A stretch of 64,000 nucleotides of DNA, from NCBI GenBank assembly GCA_024180945.1, contig JAKSGN010000034.1:1-64000 (forward strand), read 5' to 3'. Positions 12,116-23,736 of this stretch are shown here, piece after piece. This DNA comes from Macrophomina tecta. Its lineage: Eukaryota; Ascomycota; Dothideomycetes; Botryosphaeriales; Botryosphaeriaceae. Below the pieces are notes generated by a model. That model had not been told where the DNA came from. It saw only the letters and a program-made list of their open reading frames with translations, and did not search any database. The number at the start of each line of letters is the position of its first letter. Position 1 is the first letter of the stretch. Position numbers and translations under genes: made by a program.

Positions 12116-14921
12116 ACAACTCTTCGGTATTGACACAACTGATCCACACTTCTGACAATATTTCTCCACGTGAATGCATTCGTGCCTACGACTCCGCGAG
12201 TTCTGCCGTCATATTCTACATCGGCGGCGCCTTTATGCTGGCGTAGATGTGAGAAAGCCGTCTCTGGGAGTTTTTACCCCCTTTGGTTGCACACGGCAAA
12301 CGGGATCACCCAACTGGATCCTCAGTTGGGCTACCGGTGGAGACCTGCACCCAGCGTGATTGGGAGGTGGGTCATGGTTTGGCACAATGCCAAGTCGAGA
12401 TATTGGGTCGTGATGCGTATGGCCCTCCCGCGCCGTCTGATGCGTCTTGCACTGGCCAGGTCACGCGGGAGCAACTAATTTCGGTTCAGACTCGATGGGT
12501 GGTGGCAGATAGAGCCGAAGAATGGAGTAGACATATCTAAAGTACAGACCGCAGCAGGCAGCTCCGATGTTGCTGACGCGTGGACCTTCGCTGTCGACAT
12601 AGAGCACTCCAAGATCGAGAGCCCAGAGATGTCTCACGTGAAGGAAAGCAGGACCGAGGGCGCGTCCGCCAGAGAGCTCGAACGAAACACTGGCAAGAGC
12701 CTCCAAGCTGAAGGTCATCTACTTGCAGGTTATCTACTTATCTATTTGCAGACGCTAATGCACAACAGCCCGAGTGATACCACCAATTTCAGCTATGCTC
12801 AACGCCGAAGAGTCCTCCATAAAGCAACCGATCCTCCCGCCTCCATGCGCCATTGCTTGGCGGAACGCCTCCCAGTCTTCGGAAGCTGCACAGCTCCAGC
12901 CAGAAGCGGGTGTCCGTACTGCTGCGGAGCTCTACGTTCCCGCAGGTCCGGAGTATGTCGACGAGCCACTCAGTCTTCAGCCTAGGAGTATGCTCCCTGT
13001 CGCTGTGCATCTATGGCTTCACGAAAACTGCCCGCCAGCAATGAATGTCATCGTCACGGTCAGCAGGCGCTTGAACTATGGGCCGCCCTCAGTGAGGCTG
13101 ACGTCACGCAGCACACACAGGACCAGTCGATTCAGATCAAATATGCAGTGAGACACGGCCACGCTCATCCGCAGTTCACTCCAGGCTTGCAGAAAGCCGC
13201 TCGTGATTCAGGGCCCAGATCCGAGCTCTCTGTAGTGGCTCAGATCTGGATTGCTCGCAATGTCGAGCCAGGAGGAAGCGTTATTTTCCACGTGAGTCTT
13301 CTCGCCATGGTGTTATAAGGACGCGCCTTACCGTGTACTAGTTGGCACCCGATGGGAGAGTATGGTGGCACTTTGCCACCCGGCAAGACCAGCAGGAACC
13401 GCGGTACCACTAAGGCACGGGTTTCTATGTAGTGGAGATGCAAGAATAGGACCAGCGTACTATGTCCTCACATTTTGGTGTCGTAGAATTGCACTAAGAG
13501 CTATCGCTTCTCATTAACCCCGTGAACGATTGTGGCACAGTTACAATTCCCAATATCGTGGTAGATCTCTCTGTACAATGCGGTGCTGACGCTCGCGCTG
13601 TGACGCTTGCATAGTCAGGGCACTCTCAGCGCCTACATCCTTCAATGGTCAACAGATTTGACGGCATTGCCGATCACCGGCTTGAATACGGGCTCTATTC
13701 CTGAGGTCACTCGATCCGCACGCATATCTGTATTAGAAGGAGCCGCGGAATTCATTCGATAAAGATACAAAGCTAAAAGATCCTGACAAGCGCATGCTCC
13801 ATCCGCCTTGCTAACACAAACCGTAACAACGAAGATCCGCAGCCTGGTTTACATAGGAATGGCTATATCTCCGCAATGCGATTGTTTGCGCAGATACATG
13901 TCGAACGACATGAGAGAAGGCGGAATCCGCTAGAGACATCACTCCGCCCTTCGACAATAAAAAAAAAGCAACACGTTCACTAGAGCAACGGTCAGTCGAA
14001 TCAGAAGTTGAAACGCTGATTGACTCAGGCCCTCGCTATCAAGCATCGGGCTTTGTCTTCCCATGATCCGAGTGCTTCAATGGTCCCTGGAGAGTATAGT
14101 CCTGAGTTCTGACATCACAGCGAAGACTATAACCCCAATCAAAGTGTGAAGTCGAGGCGTTGCCGACGGCGGTTGTAGCCTAATGGCATAACAGGATAGC
14201 AATTCTCGCAACATGGAAGCACCAACAGTGACTAAGGTCCTCCCACTGGCGCCCCAGGCTATGCATTATAAGAAGAGACGTACAACGCGGCATCTAAGTA
14301 ACGCGATAGGTCTTTGAGCGACGAAGTATGTATATGAGAATTCCCTAGGCTCGCCATTCGAACAAGGAATCCATGATGTTGCCTAAGTGGTATACAAGAT
14401 GCCTTGCCTAGAGCCACTGAGATTGACAGCGCTCTAATTTCTGACGAATACAACCAATTTACAAAACGAGCAGGTGACTGCCAGTGTGAGAGAAACATTC
14501 AATAGAATCAGACTGAATCACATTGACTCGTTCTGACTACTGCCTAAGTTTATATTCTATCTTGTTGTACATACTAAAGTCTGGGTTCCACAATACATAC
14601 TCGCGTCTGCTGATTCATATCTGCGATGGGTTTTTCTTTTCCTAAGGTTTGGCCAGTTTACCCCTTATGTCTTTCACAGCAGTGCAGACCTCATGCTGGT
14701 AGAGCGCTCACCTTTTCCAACAGTCCTCGGCTTGCAGGAAGGCGAGGCGGGAATCCGTAGACTTCACGCCAAAATGAGTCTGGTGTCCTCGCTCTCTACC
14801 TTCATCAGGCTGTCAGACCATCCTTCTATAGAGCCCCCTGAATCGTCAGCTCGTAGACTTCACGAAGCAGTTCGAATTCTTTGGCCACCGAATCTCGAGT
14901 TCTGCACAGCCAGAAACTACC
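12116..14921. other. stretch without a firm gene model
   Basis: Downstream of the membrane-protein gene, several frames of 75-125 codons lie on both strands between 12.17 and 13.3 kb. On the minus strand, a natural-looking segment (FRQAMAHGGGRIGCFMEDSS) near 12.8 kb could be spliced to a second open segment at 12.46-12.72 kb. The plus strand at 12774-13151 is equally open, so neither is called. From 13.45 to 14.7 kb I see no coding signal. Confidence 0.3.
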
Positions 14922-15075
14922 TGTTACGACGGACCCGACCGTGTTGGGTTTCAGTCGGTGCGTAAGACCATTCGGCCAACCTCCCGTCGACTCCCAGTCA
15001 ACAAAAGGTTCAGCAATGATCAGCCTGGTGGCTGATCGTGCCCCAACAACTCTATATACAGGTAGGTCCGTAACA
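14922..15075 (+). mobile_element. 154-bp solo terminal repeat with 5-bp target duplication
   Basis: The element begins TGTTACGACGGACC and ends GGTCCGTAACA, so its ends are TG...CA and also imperfect inverted repeats. It is flanked on both sides by CTACC (14917-14921 and 15076-15080), a perfect 5-bp target-site duplication. A second copy lies in inverted orientation at 51795-51947 with its own duplication. Size, ends and duplication fit a very small LTR (a TRIM/SMART-like retroelement) left as a solo repeat, although a MITE with short inverted ends is an alternative. Confidence 0.8.
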
Positions 15076-16469
15076 CTACCCTCCTTTCGCAACAAGTCGG
15101 CGTCCTGCCTAGGTAGAGCGGGCCGAGGCGTCCGCGTTGCTGCGATTCTTTGTATGATTGCTTGCAGAGGCCAAAAGCTCGACCCGACTCCTTTGTCTTC
15201 GGGCAGCCGAAAACGTCAATGTCGATTTCTGCGTCTTGCCAAGCTCTCCGGTCCCCATATCCTTTGTGCTCTGGACAGCTGCATGTCGGGACAACTCCGC
15301 GCCACGCCGGACCCATAGCCAGGGTGAATAGTGAGAATCTCGGGCAGACGGCGGAGGGCGCCTGAACGGTGTCGATGCTCTGAGGTGTTAGGCCACCTAC
15401 ACACACGAGTAGATGAATCTCCAAGCCGCCAAAACCCCGCGAAAATGCGGGCTTTCCGGGACTGTGCCCAAAGCTCACGAAGCCCGCAGCAATGCCTTGC
15501 ACCTGCGCTCATACACCGTCCACCCGCCCCTTCAGCTGCGCCGCTCACCGTGCTCTGCGCACCGTACCAGGGATATCCATGTCGTAGACTATTCAATTTA
15601 GCGCGGCAATCCTACCCGGCCTACCGGTCCGCCGCCTTGGGTCGCGCCGCACGCGGCGAAGCATTCGCCTCCTCCAGGCTGCAGCTCTTGGCGCACCGGA
15701 GATATGTCCGCCAGCAGCAATAAGTAATGTGTGCCGTCCGCCCGAGGGCGGAATCGACCACGGATCCCTGATGAGCCGCGCCGTTGACCGGGATTCCGTC
15801 ATGCTGAGCCAATCGGCGCCACCGCGCGTTGGCTCGCTTGCCCACGCGCGCAGTTCCGCACCCCGCAGCAGCGCACCGTGCGCTTGCACTTGGCCCGAGA
15901 TGGGCAGTGCAATCACACTACTGCCGGGCGGTGGGCTCACCCGAGCACACTGCGGCGCGAAGGAGCATAGACTGCGATGCTCGCCAAGTGTCTGCTGCCC
16001 TGCTCCCCCCCACCCCCCACCCCACCAAACACCCAAAACAAACGTCGCGCTGGGTGCAGAAACGGCGAGGAAGCGGCCTGCTAGCCCTCTGCCATCCGAA
16101 GCGTCCACCTTCGCGGATGGGGTCGCAGCAAACAGCCGTCCCAGGATAGGTGTACTCTGTGCAGACAACGCGGGCAGGGTTGCGCTAGGGCACTCCCAAA
16201 CTATAGGCAGCAGCGACGCCGGCAACACCCACCACGCCGAGCTGTGAATGATCAGACAAGCGGTAAGGCTAGTAGACAATCCGTAGTCGCCCCTGGCGAT
16301 AGCTACTATGTCAGCAGCACCCAAGGCAAGGGACGTGATTTTCAGCGATGGCAAAGCGGCCTGAGCAAAGACGGTAGGATCTGGCCTGTTCTCTGCCAAT
16401 CCCACATCTCTCTACATACACGCGTCTTGGTTATGCAGTCCTCCCACAGCGCCGGCAACCTCCGCAGAC
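15076..16469. other. GC-rich segment with long uncertain frames
   Basis: The base composition rises visibly, especially between 15.3 and 16.2 kb, and long frames appear on both strands (for example 15593-16405 minus and 15729-16247 plus). The minus frame has no usable ATG at its 5' end and has hydrophobic runs that could come from GC-rich codons alone. I see no splice structure or known motif and call no gene. Confidence 0.35.
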
Positions 16470-16997
16470 TATCCTGTCTTCCTCCAGTGTCAAGCTTCAA
16501 GCAATGAGTATGATGTCGCACGGTGTTCCTCAAGGAGCCTGGTCGCCATCATGAACTCTGCTGCTGCAATGGCTGTGTTGCGCTGGCTCAGCAGTTTCCC
16601 CAGGCGAGCCTTAGCTCGTCGAACTTGCTGCACGTGTACAGCACCTGGCCGACTTGTCTGCAGCCCCTGCCCGCAGTCGCATTCGCCAGCCGCCACGCCC
16701 AGCACTCGTCTTTGGTGGAGGTGGTCGCAACCCAATCTTGCCCGTCTTCATCTGCACTATTACCAAGCTCAGGGCCCTCGGTGTGCCTCGGCGAAGTGCT
16801 AATGTTTTCCTGCTCGACTCTGGAGCGACCTTGAGGAGTCGCTGTCCGCGCCCGCTGTCCTTCTTGAGCTGCTTCCACTCATCCATCACGGCCTGGTCGA
16901 TGGCTTGCTTGAGTGCTGCTACCAGGCTGGGCTGCGTGTGCGGCCCTGTCTTGCGCTGTTCAGCCTCTGGAGCGCGCCCCTCCCGCGCTGTCGCCAT
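16470..16997 (-). mobile_element. LINE ORF2 C-terminal remnant
   Basis: The minus frames read KDSGRGQRLLKVAPESSRKT and LALRRGTPRALSLVIVQMKT, then (in a shifted frame) ECDCGQGLQT and VLYTCSKFDELRLAWG. This order of a Thr/Arg-rich RNase H tail followed by a Cys/His knuckle (CxCGxG...H/C) is typical of the end of ORF2 in Tad/I-type fungal LINEs. At least two frameshifts separate the parts. The 3' part aligns base by base with 25211-25537 and partly with 39332-39595, so three fragments of one family are present. Confidence 0.65.
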
Positions 16998-17002
16998 ACA
17001 TG

Positions 17003-17130
17003 GCTATCCTGTTAAACATGTTAAGAGCAGTATAATAGAATACAGGATAAGATAAGGCCCCATAACAGATTACAGGATTAGATAACAGGATAACGAAGAG
17101 AATAACAGAATAGGGGATATGATAACCATT
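17003..17130. repeat. ACAGGATA/ATAACAG subterminal motif cluster
   Basis: Within about 120 bp the strings ACAGGATA, GATAACAG, ATAACAGAT and ATAACAGAATA recur many times, mostly in one orientation, with an inverted TATCCTGTT at the left edge. The cluster lies immediately beyond the 3' end of the hAT transposase relic. hAT transposons carry such short subterminal repeats as transposase-binding sites, so this is probably the right-hand subterminal region of that element. Confidence 0.5.
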
Positions 17131-17157
17131 ATGATTGGTCAATTGAGTATACCTAGC

Positions 17158-18485
17158 CTACTTCGCTTCATCTATATTCGTAAGATCATCGTCCTGATTC
17201 ACAGCATCACCATCTGGCGAAGGTATCATCGGCAGCCCCAGCCCGCCGTGAGATAGCGGTAAAATATGCTCTTCGCGTAGCCAGCTGCCTATACACTCCA
17301 CCACATCTATGTGAGCGCATGTGATGCGTACCCTGTCCCATGAGCATGTACTGCGGGCGCAAGAGAAGGTTTTTTCTGGTTCTGACGACTCAGATGGGAT
17401 GGAGAGTATCGCGATAGCCATGCGGCTAAGACGTGGATATTGCTGCCGCTGTTCAAGCTTACACCACCATTGTAGCGGCGTACAGTCGATTGCTATCGGC
17501 TGTGATGTGATAAAGGACATAAAGCTATCCTCGTCTCTCGAAATTGCAGCTTTCACCTCCATATCCTTCATCAACAGAGCCAATTGGCTGTCCTTATGCT
17601 TTATAGGCGCCACAACAGGATCTGGAACGGCAGGATGGTCGTTAGGGACGTCTACGTTGTATTCCTCATCCCAAAATCTCGCGGGCACCGCCAACAGCAC
17701 CTTCGCACCACTCGTCTGGCCAGTTCTTCTTGATATAGGCATCGCGCTTCGAAGGATCCAGAAGGAGGGCCGCACAATAAACAGGAACGTCTTCGGCCAT
17801 GGTGTAATATTCCTCGATGATAAACCAGCCCATTTCGATAGCATGGAGCATACGGACATTATATGAATCAGCTGTGCTGTAATAGGTCTAATTACTGATT
17901 AGCATCAGTTGAAGTGATATAGATAAACATACCTGCTTCTCGTAATGATGCAGCAAGCAATCCATCAGAAATAGAGACTGTGATAGTGATGGTTTATCAC
18001 CCTCGGCGTACAAAGTTGCTGATGCGAACGGTTGGAGGAATAGATGCGCTTTGCTCAGTAAATCCCAATTAGATCCTGTAAGGATACTGACGCGTTACTT
18101 CTTCATTATCGTCCCGATTCGGAATCTTGTATGAGCAGCCCCACTCTCATTTCCGATTCTCCGAGAACACGTGGATATACTCTATAGCAGATAGCCTCAC
18201 TCGTAAAACCAGAGATTCCTATATACTCTTTTCTCTCCCTATGCAGGCAAGGATATACTGCACACCAGGATGAGTTATCCCAAAACTCAACAGATCCCGT
18301 CAATCAATTGTCGCCGAGGTCCTCTTCATGATCAACCATGAACTGGACGATGTGCGGCTCCCTTCTGAAGAGGTTATTGATGACTCGATACCACGAAGAC
18401 CACCGTGTTACATCATCTATGCCCAGCCGCAGACCGATCCGATCATCCCATATACTAGCATGAATCGATGAATTACGTAACCTGT
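17158..18485 (-). pseudogene. hAT transposase relic
   Basis: Reading on the minus strand, the segment at 18480-18300 includes WDDRIGLRLGIDDVTRWSSW, like the conserved hAT DxTRW region. Then 17851-17670 gives YCAALLLDPSKRDAYIKKNW. After a frameshift near 17670, the frame ending at 17158 contains WWCKLEQRQQYPRLSRMAI and EPEKTFSCARS, the hAT C-terminal dimerisation domain. Stops and shifts break the region in at least three places and the N-terminal BED finger is not found. The copy belongs to a different subfamily from the hAT at 52742-55575, although the dimerisation domains clearly align. Confidence 0.8.
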
Positions 18486-18490
18486 TGAAT

Positions 18491-18823
18491 TTAAGAAACG
18501 CCTGCCAGCTCAGATTCTGAGCGTGGCGTCACGCTTTTTTCGTTCCAACATAACCATACAGCAAGGCTATGTAGCCTGCGCAATGATTGGATGCCTTCTA
18601 CACCTTGGTAGCCAGCTAGATCATCCTTTGAGGGCCGCCTGCCTCTTCTCATTCCCTCGCCAGCGGGCACCCGCAGCGCAGCGGATCGATCGGCAGCGAG
18701 TGATTCGGAAAAGCGGCTAATAAGGTCTTCGCCAGAGACCCTGGCGGCCGCATTAAGGGCAGCGTTGAGCGCCTCCTTTGAGGACGTGAGCAGCGTGTCA
18801 CATAAGCCAGTCCAGGCAGTCAC
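18491..18823 (-). other. uncharacterised open frame between two transposon relics
   Basis: A 110-codon minus frame is rich in Ala, Ser and Arg (KEALNAALNAAARVSGEDL, EGMRRGRRPSKDDLAGYQ). It sits exactly between the hAT relic and the MULE relic, and it ends at the large palindrome that bounds the MULE. It may be a piece of the hAT N-terminal region or of another element. No motif settles this, and it is not called as a gene. Confidence 0.25.
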
Positions 18824-18877
18824 AGGCCAGTCTAGTGCGATCAGCTATTTTTAGCTGGTCCGTGCTAGACTGGCCTG
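18823..18877. repeat. palindrome at MULE left boundary
   Basis: A perfect 13-bp arm (CAGGCCAGTCTAG at 18823-18835) is repeated in inverted form at 18865-18877, with a further AGCTA/TAGCT pairing inside the loop. It lies just upstream of the MULE transposase frame and could be part of a terminal inverted repeat or a hairpin formed where two elements meet. Confidence 0.7.
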
Positions 18878-18919
18878 CGGCAGTCCAGACGACCGCAATC
18901 CTTCACTAGCACTAATGGC

Positions 18920-21223
18920 TTGGAGGCGCTGCCGTTCACCATACCGGTAATCTTTCTGGACTCTACATGGCTCAAATGTCAGCATAGCTCGTTGCACCTC
19001 TTCATGGCCGTTGTCAAGGACGCAAACAACGAAACCTTACCTATCGCTTGGGGGTTATACCCGGGCGAAGATGACGTTAGCTGGGCATCCTTTTGCACCG
19101 ACTTAGCCAGGGCAGCAAGGTTTAATGAAGCTACTAGTAAGTATCTAGGCACCAGGAATTCTCCGTTAGCTCTAATAAATTTACTAGTAAATCGTCGGGA
19201 TTATACCAAATTTTCCGTTGTCTCTGATCGCAACGCTGCCCTTATTAAAGCCGTTAGAGACGTCCTCCACCTTCACCACTTCTACTGTATTAATCATATG
19301 GCTCGTAACGTTCATAAGAAGTTTAGCGCGTTAGCTGCAAAGCACTTTCGACGGGCTGCCTATGCAGCGAAGGAGGCGGCCTTTTCTCATCATATGAGGA
19401 GCCTTCGAGAGGTGAATAGCGACGCCGAAACTTACGTATCAAATATAACTCTCAGCCACTGGGCAAGGTGTGCGCAGCCAGCAGGCCTCCGGCGCTATAA
19501 CAATATGACGAATAATCCAGTGGAGTCGATGAATAAGCAGATTGATGATGCGCGTCATCAGCAGCCGCTCAAGGCACTAGAATGGATATATGACTTAGTA
19601 CAGGCGCGCTTCTTTAAGCGGCGTACGGCTGCACACCCTAACGCCTTTGGACTTACTACATACGCGGCGCGCAAGCTAGAGGAGCATACGGCTATTGCGC
19701 AGCAAATGAAAGCGACGCCCGCTAACGAGATTGACGGCTCCGGCAAGGTTATTGTGTCTCTAGATGAGGGAGAGGTTCACTATAAGGTGGCGTTAGCAGA
19801 CAACCGCTGTAACTGCATGGATTAGCTAAACGAAGGACTCCCTTGTAAACACGCCTACGCGCTGGCCTTGCGCATGAAGAGACGGCCTGAACACCTCTGG
19901 ATTAGCGATATATAAAAGCTTAAGACGCAGAGAGAGGCGTACCGACTATCGTTAAAGCCGCTAGAGCTGGATTACTTAGTGGAGGGTGAACTCTTGCCAC
20001 CAAATATTAGAAGCCGCTCCGGACGTCAGCAAACGAAGCGTAAGGAAGCGCCAAAAGAACCTACCAGGCCTATTAGGACGTACCGCTGCTCAATTTGCGG
20101 CTTCAGCGGTCATGGCAAGCTGCGCTACCGTCGGAATCCTAAGCCATTTAGGCCGTATATTAGTGGAGTAGGTGTTAATGAAGAAGCGGAGGCGGCCGTA
20201 ATACAAGCAGAGATAGCAGAGAGGCCAGGCAGCAGCCAAAATAGGCCTAGCAGCATCCATAATAAGCCTAGCGGGGGGACCGATAAGACTGATAAGACAC
20301 CTGGGCGAAAATATCAACCTCGTTGCGCACTTCCAAGCCTTAGCACCGTCAACGTACAATGCCATGAACCACCAAGCGACGGCTCCAGCTCACCCGGCGA
20401 TGTAAGCCCTATTGAAATCAGCCCCGAAAGCGACTCTAGCGACTCTAGTAGCTCTAGCGATGACGTTGTGCCGCCGTCAGCACTTGCGGAAACCAACACC
20501 CACCGTACTCCTCTACCAAGAACGCCCCTGGAGGACGTTCTAAGCCGTACATGGACTTCACCGCCACCCCGCATACCTTCTACACCTATACTAGGCTACA
20601 CAGGACCAATTGAATGGCCTGAGCTTGGCTCACCATCAGAAACAACATGGGGAGTAATGGCTAAGCGCGCCCGGGCTGTTCTTCAGAGCCTGGAGGTTGA
20701 GTTGAGTAAGGCGAAGGAGACGCTCTTTGCCGCCCAGCTAGCTAATCCGCAGGCCAATAAAACGGTGTGGCGCAAGGAGAGTGATGTGCGCTTCCTTAAG
20801 TCAAGGATTGAAACGCAAAGACGCCGTATTACCAACTTTGAATGCGAGGCTGAATTACAGCCTTATGAAGACCGTCATCTAGAGGTTATAAGGCGTGGGA
20901 GAGTAGTGCAACACCGCGATATGTACGAGCGACGGTGGCGGCCTCTTCTTAAATATCAACACCAGCAGGGCCAAGAGTACGTTATTCAGCAGCAGCAGCA
21001 GTGGGCCCGGTTACTCCTTCAATCGCCTTCTAATTCACCTCTCTCATCGGCACGTTCAATCGCAACTCCGTCGCCTCCACCACTGCTACTTACAATGCCA
21101 ATACGGCTTACTCGCAAGCGCCCGCTAGAGCTGCCTATTCGACTCTCGCCTCGCAAGCAACAACGTGTTAATAGCTACAACGAGGTTTATATGAGTAGGA
21201 AGCAATTGGGCTGGAGGCAATAG
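18920..21223 (+). pseudogene. Mutator-like (MULE) transposase, RIP-type stops
   Basis: One frame runs 768 codons and is broken only by TAG at 19823 and TAA at 19913. Both sit where Gln is expected and fit CAG to TAG and CAA to TAA. The core reads VIFLDSTWLKCQ...PIAWGLYPGEDD, then FSVVSDRNAALIKAV and HFYCINHMARNVHKKF, the MULE catalytic domain with its Asp residues. Next comes a SWIM-type zinc finger (CNCMD, stop, then NEGLPCKHAYAL) and a knuckle CSICGFSGHGKLRYRR, in which the third Cys position is Tyr (TGC to TAC, again RIP-like). A 330-residue Ser/Pro/Arg-rich tail follows. The N-terminus is missing. Confidence 0.85.
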
Positions 21224-21255
21224 AGGTAGGGGTTATATAATACGTGTTTAATGGA

Positions 21256-21327
21256 GTTACTGCTGTTCAACACCATGCCAAGTAATATGAGCGTGTTACT
21301 GCTGTTTAACACCACGCTAAGTAATTA
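21256..21327 (+). repeat. 39-bp tandem duplication
   Basis: Two adjacent units starting GTTACTGCTGTT(C/T)AACACCA are spaced 39 bp apart (starts 21256 and 21295), with a few C/T differences. The pair lies 30 bp downstream of the MULE frame stop and may belong to the element's subterminal region. Confidence 0.75.
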
Positions 21328-22677
21328 CCTAACATGCAGACCCCGGCGGCTTTCAGAGCGGTAAGGATTAGGCCAGGAACCCCCTGTGAATATACCCTGC
21401 AAGAGGTGGATTGTGTCCGATAGGGTGGTTTATGCGTTTTCGGCCTGAATGAGGGTGGATTTAGTATTTTCGTCTATCTTATTCTAAATTGCTACTGGCT
21501 AAAGTACCCTTGTTAGGTCACCAGCACTTTCGGCTAGATAACGATCATCGCGGGCTCGTCCGAGAGCTAATCCCAAACGAAGGTCATGACTAGTCAATAA
21601 CACGAATTTCCTCCCCGCTGCCGCTGTATACGCTCTCGCTACTTTAGAAAGGATCTAAAGTACCACTAACTACAGTTTAGAAAACCTATAGTTATACTGT
21701 GTCGCACTAGGTCGGCATCAGCTATCCGGCTAGCCGATATTCTCATGGGTGCGACCTGCAATTCTATGAGCCGACCCCCGCGCTCGCCGTAATCCACGTG
21801 GCCTGCAGAAAACTCTGCCCGGACCACCCCGGCCTCGCCTCTCGTTTTCCACTAAGTTCTCTGACCATAGCCTAGCGGGCCCTCCATCTCCACAGAGACT
21901 TCCTTACACATCTATCGCCTATCGCATCGAGCTCGTGCAGCAAGCTCTCCGCAAGCTCAAACCAGCCGGCTCTTCCAGCGCCCGTGCCGTCCCCAAGCAA
22001 GCCCATTCACCCCAAAGAACCCTAAGACCTTATGCTTTATAGTAAACAGCCCTCTTTCCAACTATCTGGTCTCTGATCGTGTTGGCTGCTTCTTTGGAGC
22101 AAGCCTGTGCGCGGGCAGTCGGAGGAACACCAACAGCCTGCCGCTGAACCGTGCGAAGCACACTTCCACCAAAAATGGAAAAATAACTCTTGTACTACGT
22201 GCCGACATGAGCTTATTCTAGAGGCCGGAGCGCAGCGAAAAATCTGGAGGAGGTGGTGCACGGCCGGAAGCTTCAGGCGGCGTTGCGATAGGCACTTGGA
22301 CGAAGCAAGGACGGAGGAACGCCTAAGCCCGGGAGCCTTAGGATGAGCATGGCACGCTATGATGGCTGTGAACGTTGTGCCGCTAGTTCTAATTAAGAAT
22401 TATTCTGGCGCACCAAAGCTCCTACGCGGTAGGAGATGCCCGGCAACAGTCATATTGCATGTTGGCAAGCGAAGTTTTTACAAACCACACCTCCCCTATC
22501 TGTATGAGCACGTAGTCGGCGGCAAGGCGCCAGTGTCTCCCTGACAGCCGGCGCACGGACTGAATGACGGCCAGTGAAAACAGGGAGAATCGGAAGGAGG
22601 GCTGTTCATAGGTCTTCGGCCTGTTGTCAATGCCAAAGCCTAATGCTAGTCTTTCCAAACCTGATTGAGATGTCCGA
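21328..22677. other. intergenic stretch without a supported gene
   Basis: No frame here has a convincing composition. The sequence may still be partly MULE flank up to about 21.5 kb. The 3' end of the viperin gene begins at 22678 on the minus strand. Confidence 0.35.
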
Positions 22678-23736
22678 TCACCATTCCAACTCTTTCCTGC
22701 TCCCACCACCGCTACAAACACTCTGCTGCTGCACACCCGATCTGCCCCAATCGTAAATACCACCTCGTTCAACAAACGACTTCTTGTCCCAAACAATCTG
22801 CTTCATAGCTTTCTTGACGCCGACTTCCAAAATCGACTCGCTCTTTGTCATCACACCAGCTCCTTTGTCCAGAAAACACATGTACTCGTCTAGAAGCAGG
22901 TAACTGCTCGCCATGGATTGGTTGTCCTCCGGAACATAGCACGGAATATGCTTATGCCGGTCACAGAACGTTCGCCATTGTTCATCGGCCACTAGGAAGG
23001 TCCTCGCGTCTCGCTTTCTCGTCTCGTCGTCGTTCTCGCCAGCGACGATGAGACACTGGAATACTTTCCATCGGAATGGTGCCAGCTGTTCAATATTGGC
23101 GACCATGTCTTCGTCCCAGTTGTGTGTGTTAACAACGGTATTCAACTTGAACTTAATTCCGTATTTCCTGCACCACTCCGCGATGCGAAACAGCCGAACC
23201 GCATTCTCTCCATCGTCGCCACGCCCAATTCTTTTATTCGTCTCCGGATTAAATGAGTCGCAAGACACTGCCAGAATATCCAGCCACTGACAATTTTCTC
23301 GCAACCACTTTTCCTTGATCTTGCTGCCGTTGCTCACGATGCTTGTACTCTCGACGCTTAGCTCCTCCTTGCAATAGCGGAGTAGTTCGGTGAGGAGATG
23401 AGGATAAAGGAAGGGTTCTCCGCCCGCGATGTTGAGCTTGCGCATGCCGGCCTCTTTTAGCAACCGCAGACCACGTTTCGCCTCATCGATAGGAAGGACG
23501 TAAGAAGAGGTGTCAGTGTGGAAACAGAAGCCGCATGTGTAGTTGCATTTTCGAGATGGGAAGTAGTTCACGGAAACTGGGGCGTCCGGTCCTTTTGATG
23601 GGTCCTCAGGTGGCTTGTTAATGGCGTTCACTCTAAAGTATCTCTTGATTCCGGTGGACGTGAAAACGGCGTATAGGATAGCAATGAAGAGACATAGGGC
23701 AGCCGGTACATTCGTCAGAAGAGCAATAATAGCCAT
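22678..23736 (-). CDS. viperin-like radical SAM enzyme (ddh-nucleotide synthase)
   Basis: An intact 352-residue frame begins at a true ATG and has no intron. Residues 1-28 are hydrophobic, suggesting a membrane-associated N-terminus. The radical SAM CxxxCxxC motif is C64-C68-C71 in SVNYFPSRKCNYTCGFCFH. NIAGGEP (102-108), SIVSNGS (132-138), LAVSCDSF (155-162), NTVVNTHNWDEDM and RWKVFQCL follow in the order and spacing of the viperin/RSAD2 family, which removes the 3' hydroxyl of CTP via a 4' radical to give ddhCTP. The frame ends in ELEW; a C-terminal Trp is conserved in eukaryotic viperins, where it is needed for cytosolic Fe-S insertion. Length is close to the 361 residues of human viperin. 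No RIP-type stop is present. It is transcribed away from the NMP kinase at 24102. Confidence 0.93.
   Translation of the reverse strand: MAIIALLTNVPAALCLFIAILYAVFTSTGIKRYFRVNAINKPPEDPSKGPDAPVSVNYFPSRKCNYTCGFCFHTDTSSYVLPIDEAKRGLRLLKEAGMRKLNIAGGEPFLYPHLLTELLRYCKEELSVESTSIVSNGSKIKEKWLRENCQWLDILAVSCDSFNPETNKRIGRGDDGENAVRLFRIAEWCRKYGIKFKLNTVVNTHNWDEDMVANIEQLAPFRWKVFQCLIVAGENDDETRKRDARTFLVADEQWRTFCDRHKHIPCYVPEDNQSMASSYLLLDEYMCFLDKGAGVMTKSESILEVGVKKAMKQIVWDKKSFVERGGIYDWGRSGVQQQSVCSGGGSRKELEW

Noticed and set aside
15593..16405. 270-codon minus frame resembling a membrane protein
   Set aside because: It begins at GTG with no ATG at the 5' end, overlaps an open plus frame, and lies in GC-rich sequence where long chance frames are expected.
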